From Craterostigma plantagineum (Eukaryota; Streptophyta; Magnoliopsida; Lamiales; Linderniaceae), in assembly GCA_027422505.1 (NCBI GenBank), contig JAPQWV010000122.1, positions 1,240,001-1,304,000 of the forward strand: 64,000 nt of DNA, written 5' to 3'. Every line of letters starts with the position of its first letter. Positions within the stretch are counted from its first letter, which is position 1. The notes beneath the pieces were generated by a model. The model was not told where the DNA came from, did not search any database, and worked only from the letters and a program-made list of their open reading frames with translations. Shown here in pieces: positions 35,301 through 46,224 of the stretch. The translations under genes and the position numbers were made by a program.

Positions 35301-36235
35301 AGCTAGAAGGACCGGGTTGGTGATGGTGGCGTCTTACATGATGAAGAAGATGAAAACATGCCCTACTTAAGAGTCAAAATGGGTTGTGATTTAATGGATT
35401 ATCTTTTATTTCTTCCTTACTTTTTAAAAAATGTAACGCCCAATTCTATAATTATCTTGTTCTATTTTAATTAGTATTCAAAATATAAAAAAAAAACCGT
35501 AAAAATCTCATTTTTTTTGAGTTTTCCATTTGCAATAAAAGACAAAGATTGAGATCTGACTTTAAGTTACGCCAAGTAACCATTATTATTTTCTTCTAAG
35601 ACATTTATCAAGTTGATAAAGTAACATTGTAATGTCTTGTTATTATATTTTATTAATTTTATAAAGGTCTCTAGAATGATTATTAATCCTACAGATGTAG
35701 CGTCAATATAAATGATTATTTCTATTATTTGTCGATTTGTTGCATGAAATTTTTCTAAAGAACTGTAAAATAGCATATATATATTTCAAAATGTAGTGCT
35801 CAAAGTCACTCTTCAGGGAATTAAATATAGAAAATCTTTTGTAATATATGTAATATAACCTTATAATGTATTTTTTAGTTTTCACAAATATTATCTGGTA
35901 TAGTTTTAAACAAACATATATAATTGTCTTTTTTTTTTTTACAAAAATTGCGTATCGCCTGCGACCTCGCGATAATGCAACACATATGTACCGCTCGCGC
36001 GATAATGCAACACATATGTATCGCTCGTGTTCGCATCAGCGTCCGCATCCGCGACGGCGAACCATGCCTAGAAGCTACTGTACCATGTAAACAGAAGACG
36101 TATGAATACTACCCATAGATGAATGAGGTTTTAAATATTAAGTCATGCTACCATGAACATGCTACTAAAACCAGTGATGACTCGACTTGTCAATCGCGAT
36201 TCTTGATAATTTGACAGAAGCGAAGCACATGTTTT
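35301..36235. other. AT-rich intergenic DNA with a 30-bp direct duplication
   Basis: Mostly AT-rich filler without gene content. At 35968-36027 two 30-bp units starting CGCGATAATGCAACACATAT are adjacent and differ at one base. Confidence 0.6.
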
Positions 36236-38421
36236 TGTTAAAATATTGTTTTAGGTTTGATGTCCAGCAGTTAGTAGCAGTTTATGATGGATAAGGACCA
36301 ATAGTTACTATGCTTAGTTGACAGTTAATAGCCTTAGCTTTATATTATGTAAAGCAGTTTCATTACTTGTAAGTTTCCAACGTTGAATGTCACAAAACTC
36401 TCATCTATCATCTTATATCTTTGCTGCACTTAAATAAAAATCCAACAGTGGTATCAGAGCTTGGTTCATCTTAAGGGAATTGTGAAGATCATGGAAGCCG
36501 AAACAAATTTCTCGACGATTGCTCCGGCGGTGTTCGATGGCGTGAACTACCAACACTGGGCAGTACGCATGGAGACATATTTGGAGGCTCTCGATCTCTG
36601 GGAAGCAGTGGAAGCAGATTACGAAGTTCCCGAACTTCCCAACAATCCCACGATGGCTCAACTAAAAGCGCACAAAGAGAAGAAGACAAGGAAATCGAAG
36701 GCGAAGGCATGCTTATTTGCTGCAGTTTCACCCGCCATTTTCACTCGGATTATGTCTCTGAAATCCGCAAAAGAGATATGGGACTACCTGAAGAGTGAAT
36801 ACGAAGGCGATCAACGAATCAAAGGAATGCAGATCTTGAATCTTATAAGAGAATTCGAACTTCAAAGAATGGAGAATTCTCAGACGATCAAGGAATATTC
36901 CGACAAACTGTTGTCAATCGCTAATAAGGTGAGACTTTACGGTTCAGAATTTACTGATTCGAGAATTGTCGAAAAAATTCTCGTTACAGTTCCTGAAAAA
37001 TATGAAGCAACCATCATCGCTTTGGAAAATACCAAAGATCTGTCAAAAATCTCCTTGTCCGAATTACTTAGTGCCATGCAAGCACAAGAACAGAGAAGAT
37101 CGATGAGAGAGAATATACAAAGTGAAGGACTTTTGGCGGCCCGGGAGCAGATACAATCCAAAGCTAAATGGAAGAAGAACAATTATGGCGAAAACAAGCC
37201 ATCAACAGACCCCGAGAACGTCAAACAAAGGTATGGAAACCAAAAAAAATCGTATCCTCCCTGCGAACATTGCGGGAAAATGGGCCATCCACCTTTTAGA
37301 TGTTGGAGAAGGCCTGATGCTGAATGCACCATATGTCATCAGTCCGGACACGAACATATTATCTGCAAAAAGAAAAATCAGCAGCAACATGAAGTGGCGA
37401 AACCCGTTGACACTCAATCGGTTCAACTTGAAGAGGAAGATTATCTTTTCAGGGCCACATGTGTCTCGGACATAGAATCACGCGAAGAGTGGCTTATCGA
37501 CAGTGGGTGTACAAATCATATGGCATATGATAAGGCGTTATTCCGAGATATGGACAATAATATCACTTCACGAGTTCGTATTGGCGATGGAAAATATATA
37601 CCGGTTCACGGAAAAGGAACCGTTGCAATTTCAACCAGATCAGGTACGAAGTTAATTTCCGATGTGTTATTTGTCCCTGATATTGATCAAAACCTATTGA
37701 GCATCGGACAACTAATGGAGAAAGGCTTCAGCGTTCTCTTCAAAGATTGCTATTGTACGATTAGAGATGCAGGCGCTCGTGATATATTGAAAGTCAAAAT
37801 GAAGGGAAGAAGTTTTGTTCTAAATCCGAAAGAGGAGCAGATTTTTCAGGCCAAAGAAAATATTATTTCTGTCAAAGCAGCTGATTCTTCTGTCTACGTG
37901 GATTCACTTGTTCGCAAGCAAGAGAGGAATATGTCTACTGATAAGTCTGCTGCATTAAGCGACGTGTTTAAAAAAGGTTTGTCCAAGTCGACTACAAAAG
38001 GCTTCTTCAAAGATCGCATGCAAAATTATGACGCAAGGAAGGCTAAGAAAAGGCATGTTCAGTGTGCTACACTGAAGAAAACTGGAATTGATTCATCTTC
38101 TGCTGAAGAAAATGAATTGGAAATCAAGTCTCTGTTTTTACGAAATCATTATCGGCCGCCAGACGAATCTCAGAAGTCTGACGTTTGCATCACCTAAAAC
38201 ACGGGAGAGTGTTAAAATATTGTTTTAGGTTTGATGTCCAGCAGTTAGTAGCAGTTTATGATGGATAAGGACCAATAGTTACTATGCTTAGTTGACAGTT
38301 AATAGCCTTAGCTTTATATTATGTAAAGCAGTTTCATTACTTGTAAGTTTCCAACGTTGAATGTCACAAAACTCTCATCTATCATCTTATATCTTTGCTG
38401 CACTTAAATAAAAATCCAACA
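36236..38421 (+). mobile_element. Complete non-autonomous LTR retrotransposon with gag and protease only
   Basis: The two 212-bp LTRs at 36236-36447 and 38210-38421 look identical base for base, start TGTTAAAATA and end AATCCAACA. They are flanked by a perfect 5-bp target duplication GTTTT (36231-36235 and 38422-38426). The primer-binding site TGGTATCAGAGC (36449-36460, initiator Met tRNA type) and a purine-rich ACGGGAGAG tract just before the 3' LTR are intact. One long frame lies between. No integrase, reverse transcriptase or RNase H is present, so it must rely on another element. Identical LTRs imply a recent insertion. Confidence 0.95.
36491..38197 (+). CDS. Retrotransposon gag-protease protein
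   Basis: Uninterrupted 568-residue frame within the LTR element, starting at the first ATG after the primer-binding site (MEAETNFSTIAP). The first 230 residues are a copia-type gag (UBN2-like), with FDGVNYQHWAVRMETYL and KEIWDYLKSEYEGD. Two zinc knuckles follow near residues 257 and 279: CEHCGKMGHPPFRC and CTICHQSGHEHIIC, both CX2CX4HX4C. A retropepsin region has WLIDSGCTNHMA near residue 335, then GTVAIST and DVLFVPDIDQNLLSIGQLM. The last 100 residues are Lys-rich and lack the integrase zinc finger. Expected role: particle formation and processing. Confidence 0.88.
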   Translation: MEAETNFSTIAPAVFDGVNYQHWAVRMETYLEALDLWEAVEADYEVPELPNNPTMAQLKAHKEKKTRKSKAKACLFAAVSPAIFTRIMSLKSAKEIWDYLKSEYEGDQRIKGMQILNLIREFELQRMENSQTIKEYSDKLLSIANKVRLYGSEFTDSRIVEKILVTVPEKYEATIIALENTKDLSKISLSELLSAMQAQEQRRSMRENIQSEGLLAAREQIQSKAKWKKNNYGENKPSTDPENVKQRYGNQKKSYPPCEHCGKMGHPPFRCWRRPDAECTICHQSGHEHIICKKKNQQQHEVAKPVDTQSVQLEEEDYLFRATCVSDIESREEWLIDSGCTNHMAYDKALFRDMDNNITSRVRIGDGKYIPVHGKGTVAISTRSGTKLISDVLFVPDIDQNLLSIGQLMEKGFSVLFKDCYCTIRDAGARDILKVKMKGRSFVLNPKEEQIFQAKENIISVKAADSSVYVDSLVRKQERNMSTDKSAALSDVFKKGLSKSTTKGFFKDRMQNYDARKAKKRHVQCATLKKTGIDSSSAEENELEIKSLFLRNHYRPPDESQKSDVCIT

Positions 38422-38426
38422 GTTTT

Positions 38427-38967
38427 CTCATTACATTCCGACTATTTCTGTGACCACCAAGAGACAATCTTTGCACAGGTTTCTTTTCAAGCTTTTCTAT
38501 GCCAAAGCAGTGATTGCACCATCTCTCTGTTTCAAGAGAAGTTGTGGATGGGCTATATACATGTACAAGAGTTACATGTTTGATCCAGGCTCCAAAACTT
38601 GCTAGTCCAAGGTAGAAAAGACAAGAGACCTCTTGGCCGTAAGATACTATCGTTGGGTCCAAATGGTGAAGATCTGAGGAGTTGAGTCATTAAAGAGGCA
38701 GTTGAGTTGGGCTCACCTTTTTCATACACATGTTTAGCTTCGGTGGTTTGTGCAGTAAGAAGGATTCTTTGAGCAGAAAAAACGCGACAGATTATGCTTT
38801 ACACATAGTTTCTTTCTTTCTTTTAACATACAGATGATGGAGTGAAACAGAAGCTGACCCGTCACTAACAAGAGGACGCAGAAACATTGAGCTGCTACAC
38901 AAAAGGGAGATTTCATAGACTATGTACAAGTCTACCTTAAACACTTGATATAAATTAAGCTCAGATC
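38427..38967. other. Flank between the retroelement and the RING gene
   Basis: Sequence interrupted by the LTR insertion and the likely 3' UTR of the RING gene. No further gene recognised. Confidence 0.5.
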
Positions 38968-39429
38968 TCACCAAAAGGGAGTATCACAAGCTTCTTCTTC
39001 ATCTTCCGCTTCTTCATCCATTTCTCTTGCAATTAAGTAGCTCCTACAAAGAGGGCAAGTCGTGTTCCAATAGTTGAGCCACTTTTCGAGGCACAAAGTG
39101 TGGAAAACATGGCCACAACTGAGGTGATTAACCTCTGACTTGGGCTCAAACTCGACGAGGCAGATAGAGCAGTCTTGCTCGCAGACGAAGATGGATTCGT
39201 AGGTCTTGGCAGGCGTTTGGTTTCTGAACTCATCCATGTACGCCTTTGAGGGACTCGAACGGCGGCATTCCGCCGAAGAATCGACTGAGAAATCGTCCCA
39301 GCGAATTCCCATGACTTGTAAGATGGAGCACAGTATTTCTTTCAGGATTGAGATGGACATAGCTGTGTTCGCGAGTATCATACAGAGCACGCCAGCATCT
39401 GCTGCGCTTGGGTAAGACGAGATGGCCAT
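38968..39429 (-). CDS. XERICO-like RING-H2 E3 ubiquitin ligase
   Basis: Small RING-H2 protein that should act as an E3 ubiquitin ligase; XERICO in Arabidopsis promotes ABA accumulation and drought tolerance. Single coding exon, 153 residues, close to XERICO length. N-terminal hydrophobic stretch GVLCMILANTAMSISILKEI suggests a membrane anchor. YMDEFRNQTPAKTYES matches the family linker. The RING has C87, C90, C105, H107, H110, C113, C125 and C128 (CSIC, CGHVFHTLC, CPLC), the C3H2C3 pattern, with conserved LEKWLNYWNTTCPLC. An acidic tail ends the protein. A CAG-ending T-rich tract upstream near 39463 suggests a 5'UTR intron. Confidence 0.88.
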   Translation of the reverse strand: MAISSYPSAADAGVLCMILANTAMSISILKEILCSILQVMGIRWDDFSVDSSAECRRSSPSKAYMDEFRNQTPAKTYESIFVCEQDCSICLVEFEPKSEVNHLSCGHVFHTLCLEKWLNYWNTTCPLCRSYLIAREMDEEAEDEEEACDTPFW

Positions 39430-41390
39430 TTATGAATCTACTCTTTGAGCTTGTGCAAAAAACCTGGAGAATAAAGGATTCAAGATTAGCCAGGAATAAA
39501 AAAAAAAAAAAATGTTCTGCCATGAAAGATGATGCATCTTCTTGAACTTGCACAGACGTGATGTTAACTTCCAATCAACACTTACCCTTATGAATGATTC
39601 AAGACGCTTCAGAGAAATGTATTCTTGTAATAGAAACAACCTCGGCAGAAATAGCATACACTATTAAAGAAGAAAGCCTATCTACCTTCCTTCTCCACCA
39701 TATCATGATCTGAATTATTATTCAGTATATATATATATATATAATATATATATATATATACATAAAGTAAGCATTTTTATATATGAATGTGGTATTTATC
39801 TATAACCCCACCAATGGATAAAGGGACAAGTGTCTTAGCTGGTGAAATTAAAGGCTGATGGGGGGGAACCCCACCCACACCATTATTGCATGTCGACAAA
39901 ACTATATGTTAGAAGCAACCAAATGCATCTTCCAGAATCCACACACCTATCACATGTTGTTCATCGCAATATGCCTTCTTGCATTAATTTAGTTGATTTC
40001 TCAATGACTTAGGAGTTGAGTTCAGCTTATGTCAATGCAGGTCACCACGCCAAACACATAAAAATATCGAATTGGTTGGTACATTAATGAAAGAAATTGG
40101 TAATGGTGGTCTTTGTTATATTCTTCAAAGGTCACTTTCTTCATATGTACTATACATCTGCACTGCTTTTAAACCACCACTACATTATTGTCACTCTCTT
40201 TCGCGCACTTCTCCGTGTTACCTTTGCCACCGCAAAGATATAATACTCTATCCTAGTTTGTTTTCTCCACTTTAATAATAATATACATCGTATATGTAGC
40301 AAATTCGGGAGAGAGAATTTTGTAGAATATTTATTTTGAAAAAACGTTCTTATCACGTGCTTCTTGACAGCTGACACGCGTCCAACCAAATCAATGCTTA
40401 TCGTCTTATCCGCGATAACTTCCAATAGTAACGTTGCTATGTTTTAATTCGCTAAACAAGACACGCCCCTTACCAAATAGACCATCATCAGAATAGCTGA
40501 TAATTTTATCAATCACAGAATAAAGTTACAAAGGAGAAAGTCAAATTCTGAAATTCTAGGACTCGAGTGCGTTATATCCTAATGTCCACTCTGAAATTTT
40601 AATCACTCGGTTGAGACATAAACCTTTGCTTGTTTTTCCAGCGTACGATTCCTTTCTTGAATCGGTCCCTTTGTACACTGATAATCCTTGTCAACAAGAT
40701 GGCTTCCAAGTTCCAAAGCACATTTGAAAGATTGCCCTTGTTTTGCTTTGTCTTTGTAATATTCATCGACCTTGCCTTCGAAAAACTTGTCTCGTTGTTT
40801 TCCAGCTTGTTCTTTCCTTTTGATTTCACTCAGAAAAGCTGCTTCTGAGGATCTATCACATTTGTTCTTCTCTTGAATTTGAAGCTTTGAGATCAGACGT
40901 CAATTGCTTGAAATTTTCGCCTCAAACTTTGCGTATGTAGGCTTAGCATCTTTTCCACCACTTCACATCATTGTAGTCTTTTCTCATCAACCTTTAAGAA
41001 GGTATTTAGAGCTTGGATGGGTACTCTTTTCCCCATTCTATATGATTCATTCTCAACATTTCAAACTCTTTTCTTGTTTCAAACTTATTCTTCAACTTAT
41101 TCCAAACTAGATTTTATTGGATTTTCGAAAGCTTGTGAAGGAGCCAAGTCTAAACATGTAAGGGATCATGGCTTTTGGCCATTGTCTAGCTCGTCATGTT
41201 TCTTCATTTGACCGAATGTCGAGTTTGCTAGTAAGACAAGTGGATCTTAATATTTTCCACCACATTCCACAATCCAGATAGACATTGAGCATTCAAATTT
41301 GATTTCATCTTGATGTTCCATACATGATAGTTTCACCACTGAGAATTGAAGGTCCATTGTGGAGTATATTATCTATCACAATTTGATTTT
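39430..41390. other. Promoter of the RING gene and gene-poor DNA
   Basis: 39570-39690 probably includes the RING gene 5' leader. An (AT)n run lies at about 39727-39765. On the minus strand around 40850-40600 a frame reads FLSEIKRKEQAGKQRDKF and further Lys-rich residues; it looks coding-like but I cannot place it, and it may be retroelement debris. Confidence 0.35.
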
Positions 41391-41639
41391 GTGGACACGT
41401 CGATTGTATAATAAGACGTTATTGTTGGGACTTATATGTGGGACTTTAGAAAGAAATGGGCCGATGAAGTTTCAAGATGATAAGAACACGAAATATATCA
41501 TCGATGAGAAAATCGAAGATATTGAGAACGATTGACATAGGAGAGAATTAACAAAAATTCAAGAGGGGCATAAAGGGAGCTAGAAAGAAACATGACAAGA
41601 TTGATGTTTGAAGGCTACAATCAAGAAGCAGACATATAA

Positions 41640-42095
41640 CTAGATAATTGGAGAATACTCCAAATGCATATCAAGTTTGATCTCCTAGATGGAGTTCTTC
41701 AGAAAGATAAGTGCGTGGAGCAACAACAAGAATATGAAGTAACGAAAGGAAATGCTCACATTCAAAGCTTCAAGAATGGGCTCAAATGGATTGAAAAATG
41801 CACCAAGAACTTGGAACTCAGGAATCATCAAGTACCTTCGCAAGAGAAATAAAATTAAGGAATTGGGAATGGAACACAATGAGCCGAACAAGATTCTCGG
41901 GAATAATAAGTCATCAATAACAGTAGCCAAGAACACAGTCTTTCATTATCGAAGAGAGTGCTGCATCATACAAGGAAGTGAAGCTGGTATATCTGAGTCT
42001 AAAGATCAAGTAGCCACTATTTCTACCAAGCCACAGAAAAAGGAAGACATTCGACTATGACATTAGGTCGGAATAGAAAATCAAGTTTAAGGGGA
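41640..42095 (+). pseudogene. Ty1-copia reverse transcriptase/RNase H remnant
   Basis: FDLLDGVLQKDKCVEQQQEY corresponds to the copia RT motif around KSAFLNGxL...VEQPxGY, followed after a frame change by LKNAPRTWNSGIIKYL (KQAPRAWNSRIDxYL). ELGMEHNEPNKILGNNKSS and ITVAKNTVFH match the RNase H (DNQSAIxLAKNPVFH), and KDQVATISTKP the end of pol (DQVADIFTKPL). Several frame changes and an internal deletion show it is dead. A purine-rich AAGGGGAG tract ends it, as expected before a 3' LTR. Confidence 0.7.
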
Positions 42096-42872
42096 GTTGG
42101 AAATATAAACTTGATTTTGGCTTCGTATTATCAAGAGGAGGATTTAGCAACTTGGGTTAAGAGGTATATAGGCCCAATATCTACAATATGTAGGACCAAC
42201 TAGTTATATCCATAGAATTCTATGGAACCTTATAAAATCCAGATATTATTAGAGAGAATTCTAGAGAGGTGATGTGTTGACTAAATCTTAGCCACACATT
42301 AATGAGGTACTAGTATAAAGAGGTTGGGTATGGTGCCCACCTATGAGCAACCACCGTGAGCACCATAAGCAAACCTATCAATTTTTTGCGTTTTTTCGAT
42401 TCCATACGTCGTCAACACTTCCATAGACCCTCTCATATCAATTGCTAATATAAATCGCCATCTCCAACACGCTAATTTTTAAGAAAATCATCACCTCGAT
42501 ACGTCGCCCACATGTGAACAATAAATAATAAATTTTCTTAGAAATTAACGTGTTGGATAGGGCGTTTATGCTAGCAATTGATATGAGAGGGTCAACAGAA
42601 GTGTTGGAGACGTCGGGGATAAAAAAATTCAAAATTTGAGAGATTCGCTTTGGTGCTCAAGGTGGTTGCTCACGGTAGGTAGGCACCATAGCAAATCTCC
42701 TAGTATAAATAGGGGTGAGATGAGAACTTAACATTCGTAAGTAGCACGAAAGCAAGTAAGTAAGAAGTAAATCAAAGCTGTAATCAAGTGTTGTAATATA
42801 AATTATTTTCCTCTAAACAATAGTCTTCGCTATCAAGTTACTCCCTTCTTATAGAAGTTCTAATTTCCAACA
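42096..42872 (+). repeat. Copia LTR split by a MITE
   Basis: Starts TTGGAAATATAAAC after the purine tract and ends TTTCCAACA, matching the usual copia TGTTGGAAA...TTTCCAACA with the first bases changed. The 380-bp MITE at 42320-42699 and its 10-bp duplication account for about half the length, leaving an LTR of about 387 bp. A diverged primer-binding-like site (TATTATCAGAAC, 9 of 12 against TGGTATCAGAGC) follows the right end. Confidence 0.6.
42320..42699. mobile_element. Mutator-like MITE nested in the LTR
   Basis: Inverted ends GAGGTTGGGTATGGTGCCCA and, complemented from the right, GAGATTTGCTATGGTGCCTA. The arms extend inward for most of the element (TGAGAGGGTC pairs with GACCCTCTCA). Flanked by a perfect 10-bp direct repeat CTAGTATAAA at 42310-42319 and 42700-42709. 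No coding potential. Its termini resemble those of the element at 61074-61432. Confidence 0.85.
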
Positions 42873-42889
42873 AAGTATTATCAGAACAA

Positions 42890-43594
42890 TTCTATTCCCA
42901 ACAGTTCTTAATATCTATGGAACTATCGGAAGACGAAATCTTGATTTGTAGGTTGAAATCTTTGTCTCAAAAATTCAATTGGTTATATTGAAGGCTTGCT
43001 CAAAGTTATTTTCAATTTTAGTGGTACTCATAATGATTGATATTTAAATAGAAAGAAATCACTAATTGTATGACATTTTTTATTCATAATTTTATGCCTA
43101 TATTTTAGTTAATTATTAATTTACAATTAACATATATATTATTTTACAATTAACAATATTTATTTTACAATTAATATATATATATATATATAATGCATTT
43201 TTAGTGTGAAAACACTAGTTATATCGAATCAACGCACAAAAGAACAAGTAATCAATTTACGTCTTGTATAACTTTGCACAATACTCTGATAGCTTTGCAA
43301 AGAATCGTTTGAACTTTAAGGAATCTGAAGTGGTCCGCTGCGAACGTGTCATTATCGGTGAAGATTCATGAAAACTTCCCGACAGTTTTAAAATGAAAAT
43401 TTTTAAAAAAAGCTCATAACATATATGCAAACATTAGAGAAAAAACAAGTAGCTGATACATAGAAACAGTACATCTCCATCGTCTTAAAGTGCCACTCAA
43501 CAGATAAAACGAACAGTTTTCACTAATACTTGACTTACCTAACGTGTAATCAAGCTTGGGATTATTAAATAACACAAAGACTCGATGATCGCTG
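42890..43594. other. AT-rich DNA after the LTR
   Basis: Possible decayed 5' part of a second copia element follows the primer-binding-like site, but no gag can be confirmed. An (AT)n run lies near 43177-43192. The last 200 bases are probably the 3' UTR of the BAP31-like gene. Confidence 0.35.
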
Positions 43595-44563
43595 TCAATC
43601 GTCATGCTCGTCTTCTTCGATCTTTCCCTTGATATCGGTTTGATGATCTGAGGTCTTCACAGCTTCAAGATGCTTCCTGAGCATGCCAATCTCTTTGATG
43701 TAATAGTGGATTCTGTCCATCATCAATCCTAGAAACAAAGCAAAACCTGCAAAAGAAGGATTTCTCTACATTAAAACCATCCTAGGCAAAGTTGCAATGA
43801 TACATAAATTGGAATTCTACGTTGGTATGTATTTATCATAAACAGAGAGGCCAAAGCATATCTTTGCCTCAAGAATGGGTTGTAGTGCAGTGTGCTAAGC
43901 AAGGATTAACTATAAAAGCAGCATGTAAGGTAAGCTTAATTACGAACTGAATCTAGAGGTGTTAGAGAAAGAATTAATGGCATGAAATAGATTAATAAAG
44001 GAGCAGACAACTTGGTTCGACCTCCATTCACCGCATCGCAAATACTAATAACGCTCATATCTCACAAGTGATACAACTAGTAGAGTGTATAATGTAGGTT
44101 ATTCGAAGTTTTTTACAACAAGGGATCATTGATGCATTTGATCAAACACCTTGTACATATGCGTACAAAACGATTCTAGCAAAGGGTGATGTCAATCAAC
44201 CATTCCATCAGAAAAGATTAATCCAACCCACAGCAAGAAATCATGAATTCCAACACCAGAAAACACATTGACAAGCCAATTACCCAGTAGAGAAGCTTCG
44301 AGAAGCTGGTTCGCGAACAAAACCTGGTCCGTGGAATTAAGAATACCCTCCACGGATCGACTCTGAATCCCCGACATGCTGTACACAAGCGAGAGCATGA
44401 TGACGAACAGAGTCCCACCAATGGTCGTCGCGATCACAGGTCCGCGGCCCTGCTTCAACCTATCGATTAACATCAGAAGAGGGGTTCTTAACGGGGTACG
44501 GAATAAAAGCACCACGATCACAATCACTTCGGCGATGACCATAGCGTACAGAGGCTGAATCAT
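43595..44563 (-). CDS. BAP31-like endoplasmic reticulum membrane protein
   Basis: Plant member of the BAP29/BAP31 family (At5g48660/At3g07190-like), ER membrane proteins linked in animals to export and quality control of membrane proteins. Two exons, 44563-44284 and 43746-43595, join within a Gly codon to give 143 residues. MIQPLYAMVIAEVIVIVVLL is the first membrane span. TPLLMLIDRLKQGRGPVIA is the conserved loop. TLFVIMLSLVYSM and LEASLL|GFALFLGLMMDRIHYY form spans 2 and 3, followed by a short charged tail EEDEHDD. No KKXX ER retrieval signal is seen. The 537-bp intron contains no recognised element. Function in plants is inferred from family. Confidence 0.87.
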
Positions 44564-44933
44564 TTTGGATGATCTGTTTTGCTACTCTTTTTCTCTGGCG
44601 ATTTTTCGATGAGATTTTGTGAAAACGGAGAGAGCGTAAATTGGCCGATTGATTGATTTGTGTTATGTGGAATACTGAGATTCCTTGTGCGTTAGAAGAA
44701 GAAAAGAAAAGTATCCACGTAGGACACGTGGACGAATACAAAGAGGCCAGAACCTTTTTTTTCGTTTTAATATTTATTCCTTTTCAGGTGCAATAATATT
44801 GGATGATTCTAGTCTATTAAATTCGATGATAAGATTCTGACATGTTGAATGTGAAACACGACACATCATCAACTTTTAATATATTTAAATAATATTTTTG
44901 TTTCAACGCCCATACAAACACAACTCAAATACA

Positions 44934-45347
44934 TCATGGTGGCGTTATTCTGCCGTGACCGCCACCAACTCCACCGCCGAAGCCATACCCTACACCACCG
45001 CCAAGGCCTCCTCCGACACCACCGCCACCTCCACCGCCACCGCCTCCTCCGCCACCGCCTCCTCCGCCGCCTACACCAGCGCCGTCGCTTCCACCGCCAG
45101 CTCCAAACCCTCCACCAGCGCCAAACCCTGAGCCCTGACCTCCACCGGGACCACCACCTCCCACCGCCGAGCCGCCGCCGCCGCCGCCAAAGCCTCCTCC
45201 ACCACCGGCGGCGTCGCAGTCGTGAAACACATTCTTGTTATCATGAACTGAATTATATGGAATATTTAGCTTCCTTGCGTCAGATCTAGTCGTGTACAAG
45301 GATGCACCTATGAGAACTACAAGAAATACTCTATAATGCATCATCAT
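44934..45347 (-). CDS. Secreted glycine-rich protein
   Basis: 137 residues in one exon. A signal peptide (VFLVVLIGASLYTTRS) is followed by a short region RKLNIPYNSVHDNKNVFHDC and then about 85 residues that are mostly Gly, in GGGx and GxGGG patterns, ending GHGRITPP. This is the layout of structural cell-wall GRPs. TATATAG on the minus strand near 45413-45420 is the probable TATA box, about 70 bp upstream. Three consecutive ATGs start the frame; the first is taken. Antisense Pro/Arg/His-rich frames are shadows of the Gly codons. Confidence 0.8.
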   Translation of the reverse strand: MMMHYRVFLVVLIGASLYTTRSDARKLNIPYNSVHDNKNVFHDCDAAGGGGGFGGGGGGSAVGGGGPGGGQGSGFGAGGGFGAGGGSDGAGVGGGGGGGGGGGGGGGGGGVGGGLGGGVGYGFGGGVGGGHGRITPP

Positions 45348-45562
45348 CTTAGTGTACTTAGTAGTCTTGAACGTACTGTGTTTTGTTGCATGATTAGATT
45401 CTTACAACTCTCTCTATATAAAGAGGTGTGAGGGACTTTTTGCTCAAGGAAATTAAATACGATGATGCATGCTTTTGTGATCTTATTATGATAATCTAAT
45501 ATGTCTCTCGTCAAAGGCAAAATTTTTACAATCTTGTGGTCTTGCTTTGCATTTATAAGCAT

Positions 45563-46224
45563 TTACTAGTTTATACTGAAAGTTTGAATTTCTGTGCCGT
45601 TATCATTTCCTCTCTTTTGTCGTTTTTGGGGCAATTCCATTAAAATCGAAGCACCTTTGTATAGTAGGATAAAGATATAACAAATTATCATCTTTTTCTT
45701 CTTTTAATACTTTGTAATTACATGATAATCCAAGGCACATTTTGAAACGACTAGCTTCAAACTGGTTAGTGAGTTCATGTAATAGGATTTAGCCAAAGCA
45801 TAAGTTAGTTCAACCGAAGACATGAGTGAGATTATGTTACGTGATTAAAAAATATACAAAACATAACTTAATTCGACGCTCAGCTCAATAAGTTCAATAG
45901 TGGATTCGAATTTGTGACATCTCCTTCCCCGGACCATTTGATTTTTCGTTCATACGTTGAGATTAACGTTGAGTATTGATGAAAATAAAATGAAATAAAA
46001 AGGATTACAATGTTTTCACTTGTTAAAACTTAATTAGCAGTATATATACATATTCTTTGAAAAATTACCTCTAGGTAAAGTCGCAAATGAGCTATCATTC
46101 AAACAACAGCGACTTTCACACAAACATAATGCTTCCACGACACGACTCTCAATTCCGTCTCGCCTCAAAACATTTTGCAAAACCCTAAAGTCAATTTGCA
46201 TCCTTTTGCTTCAGAATAAGAAAG
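45563..46224. other. Divergent intergenic region
   Basis: Sequence between the GRP promoter (-) and the RBP45-type gene (+). No repeat or additional gene recognised. Confidence 0.45.

Noticed and set aside
44936..45289. His/Arg-rich plus-strand frame
   Set aside because: Complement of the Gly-rich repeats of the GRP gene.
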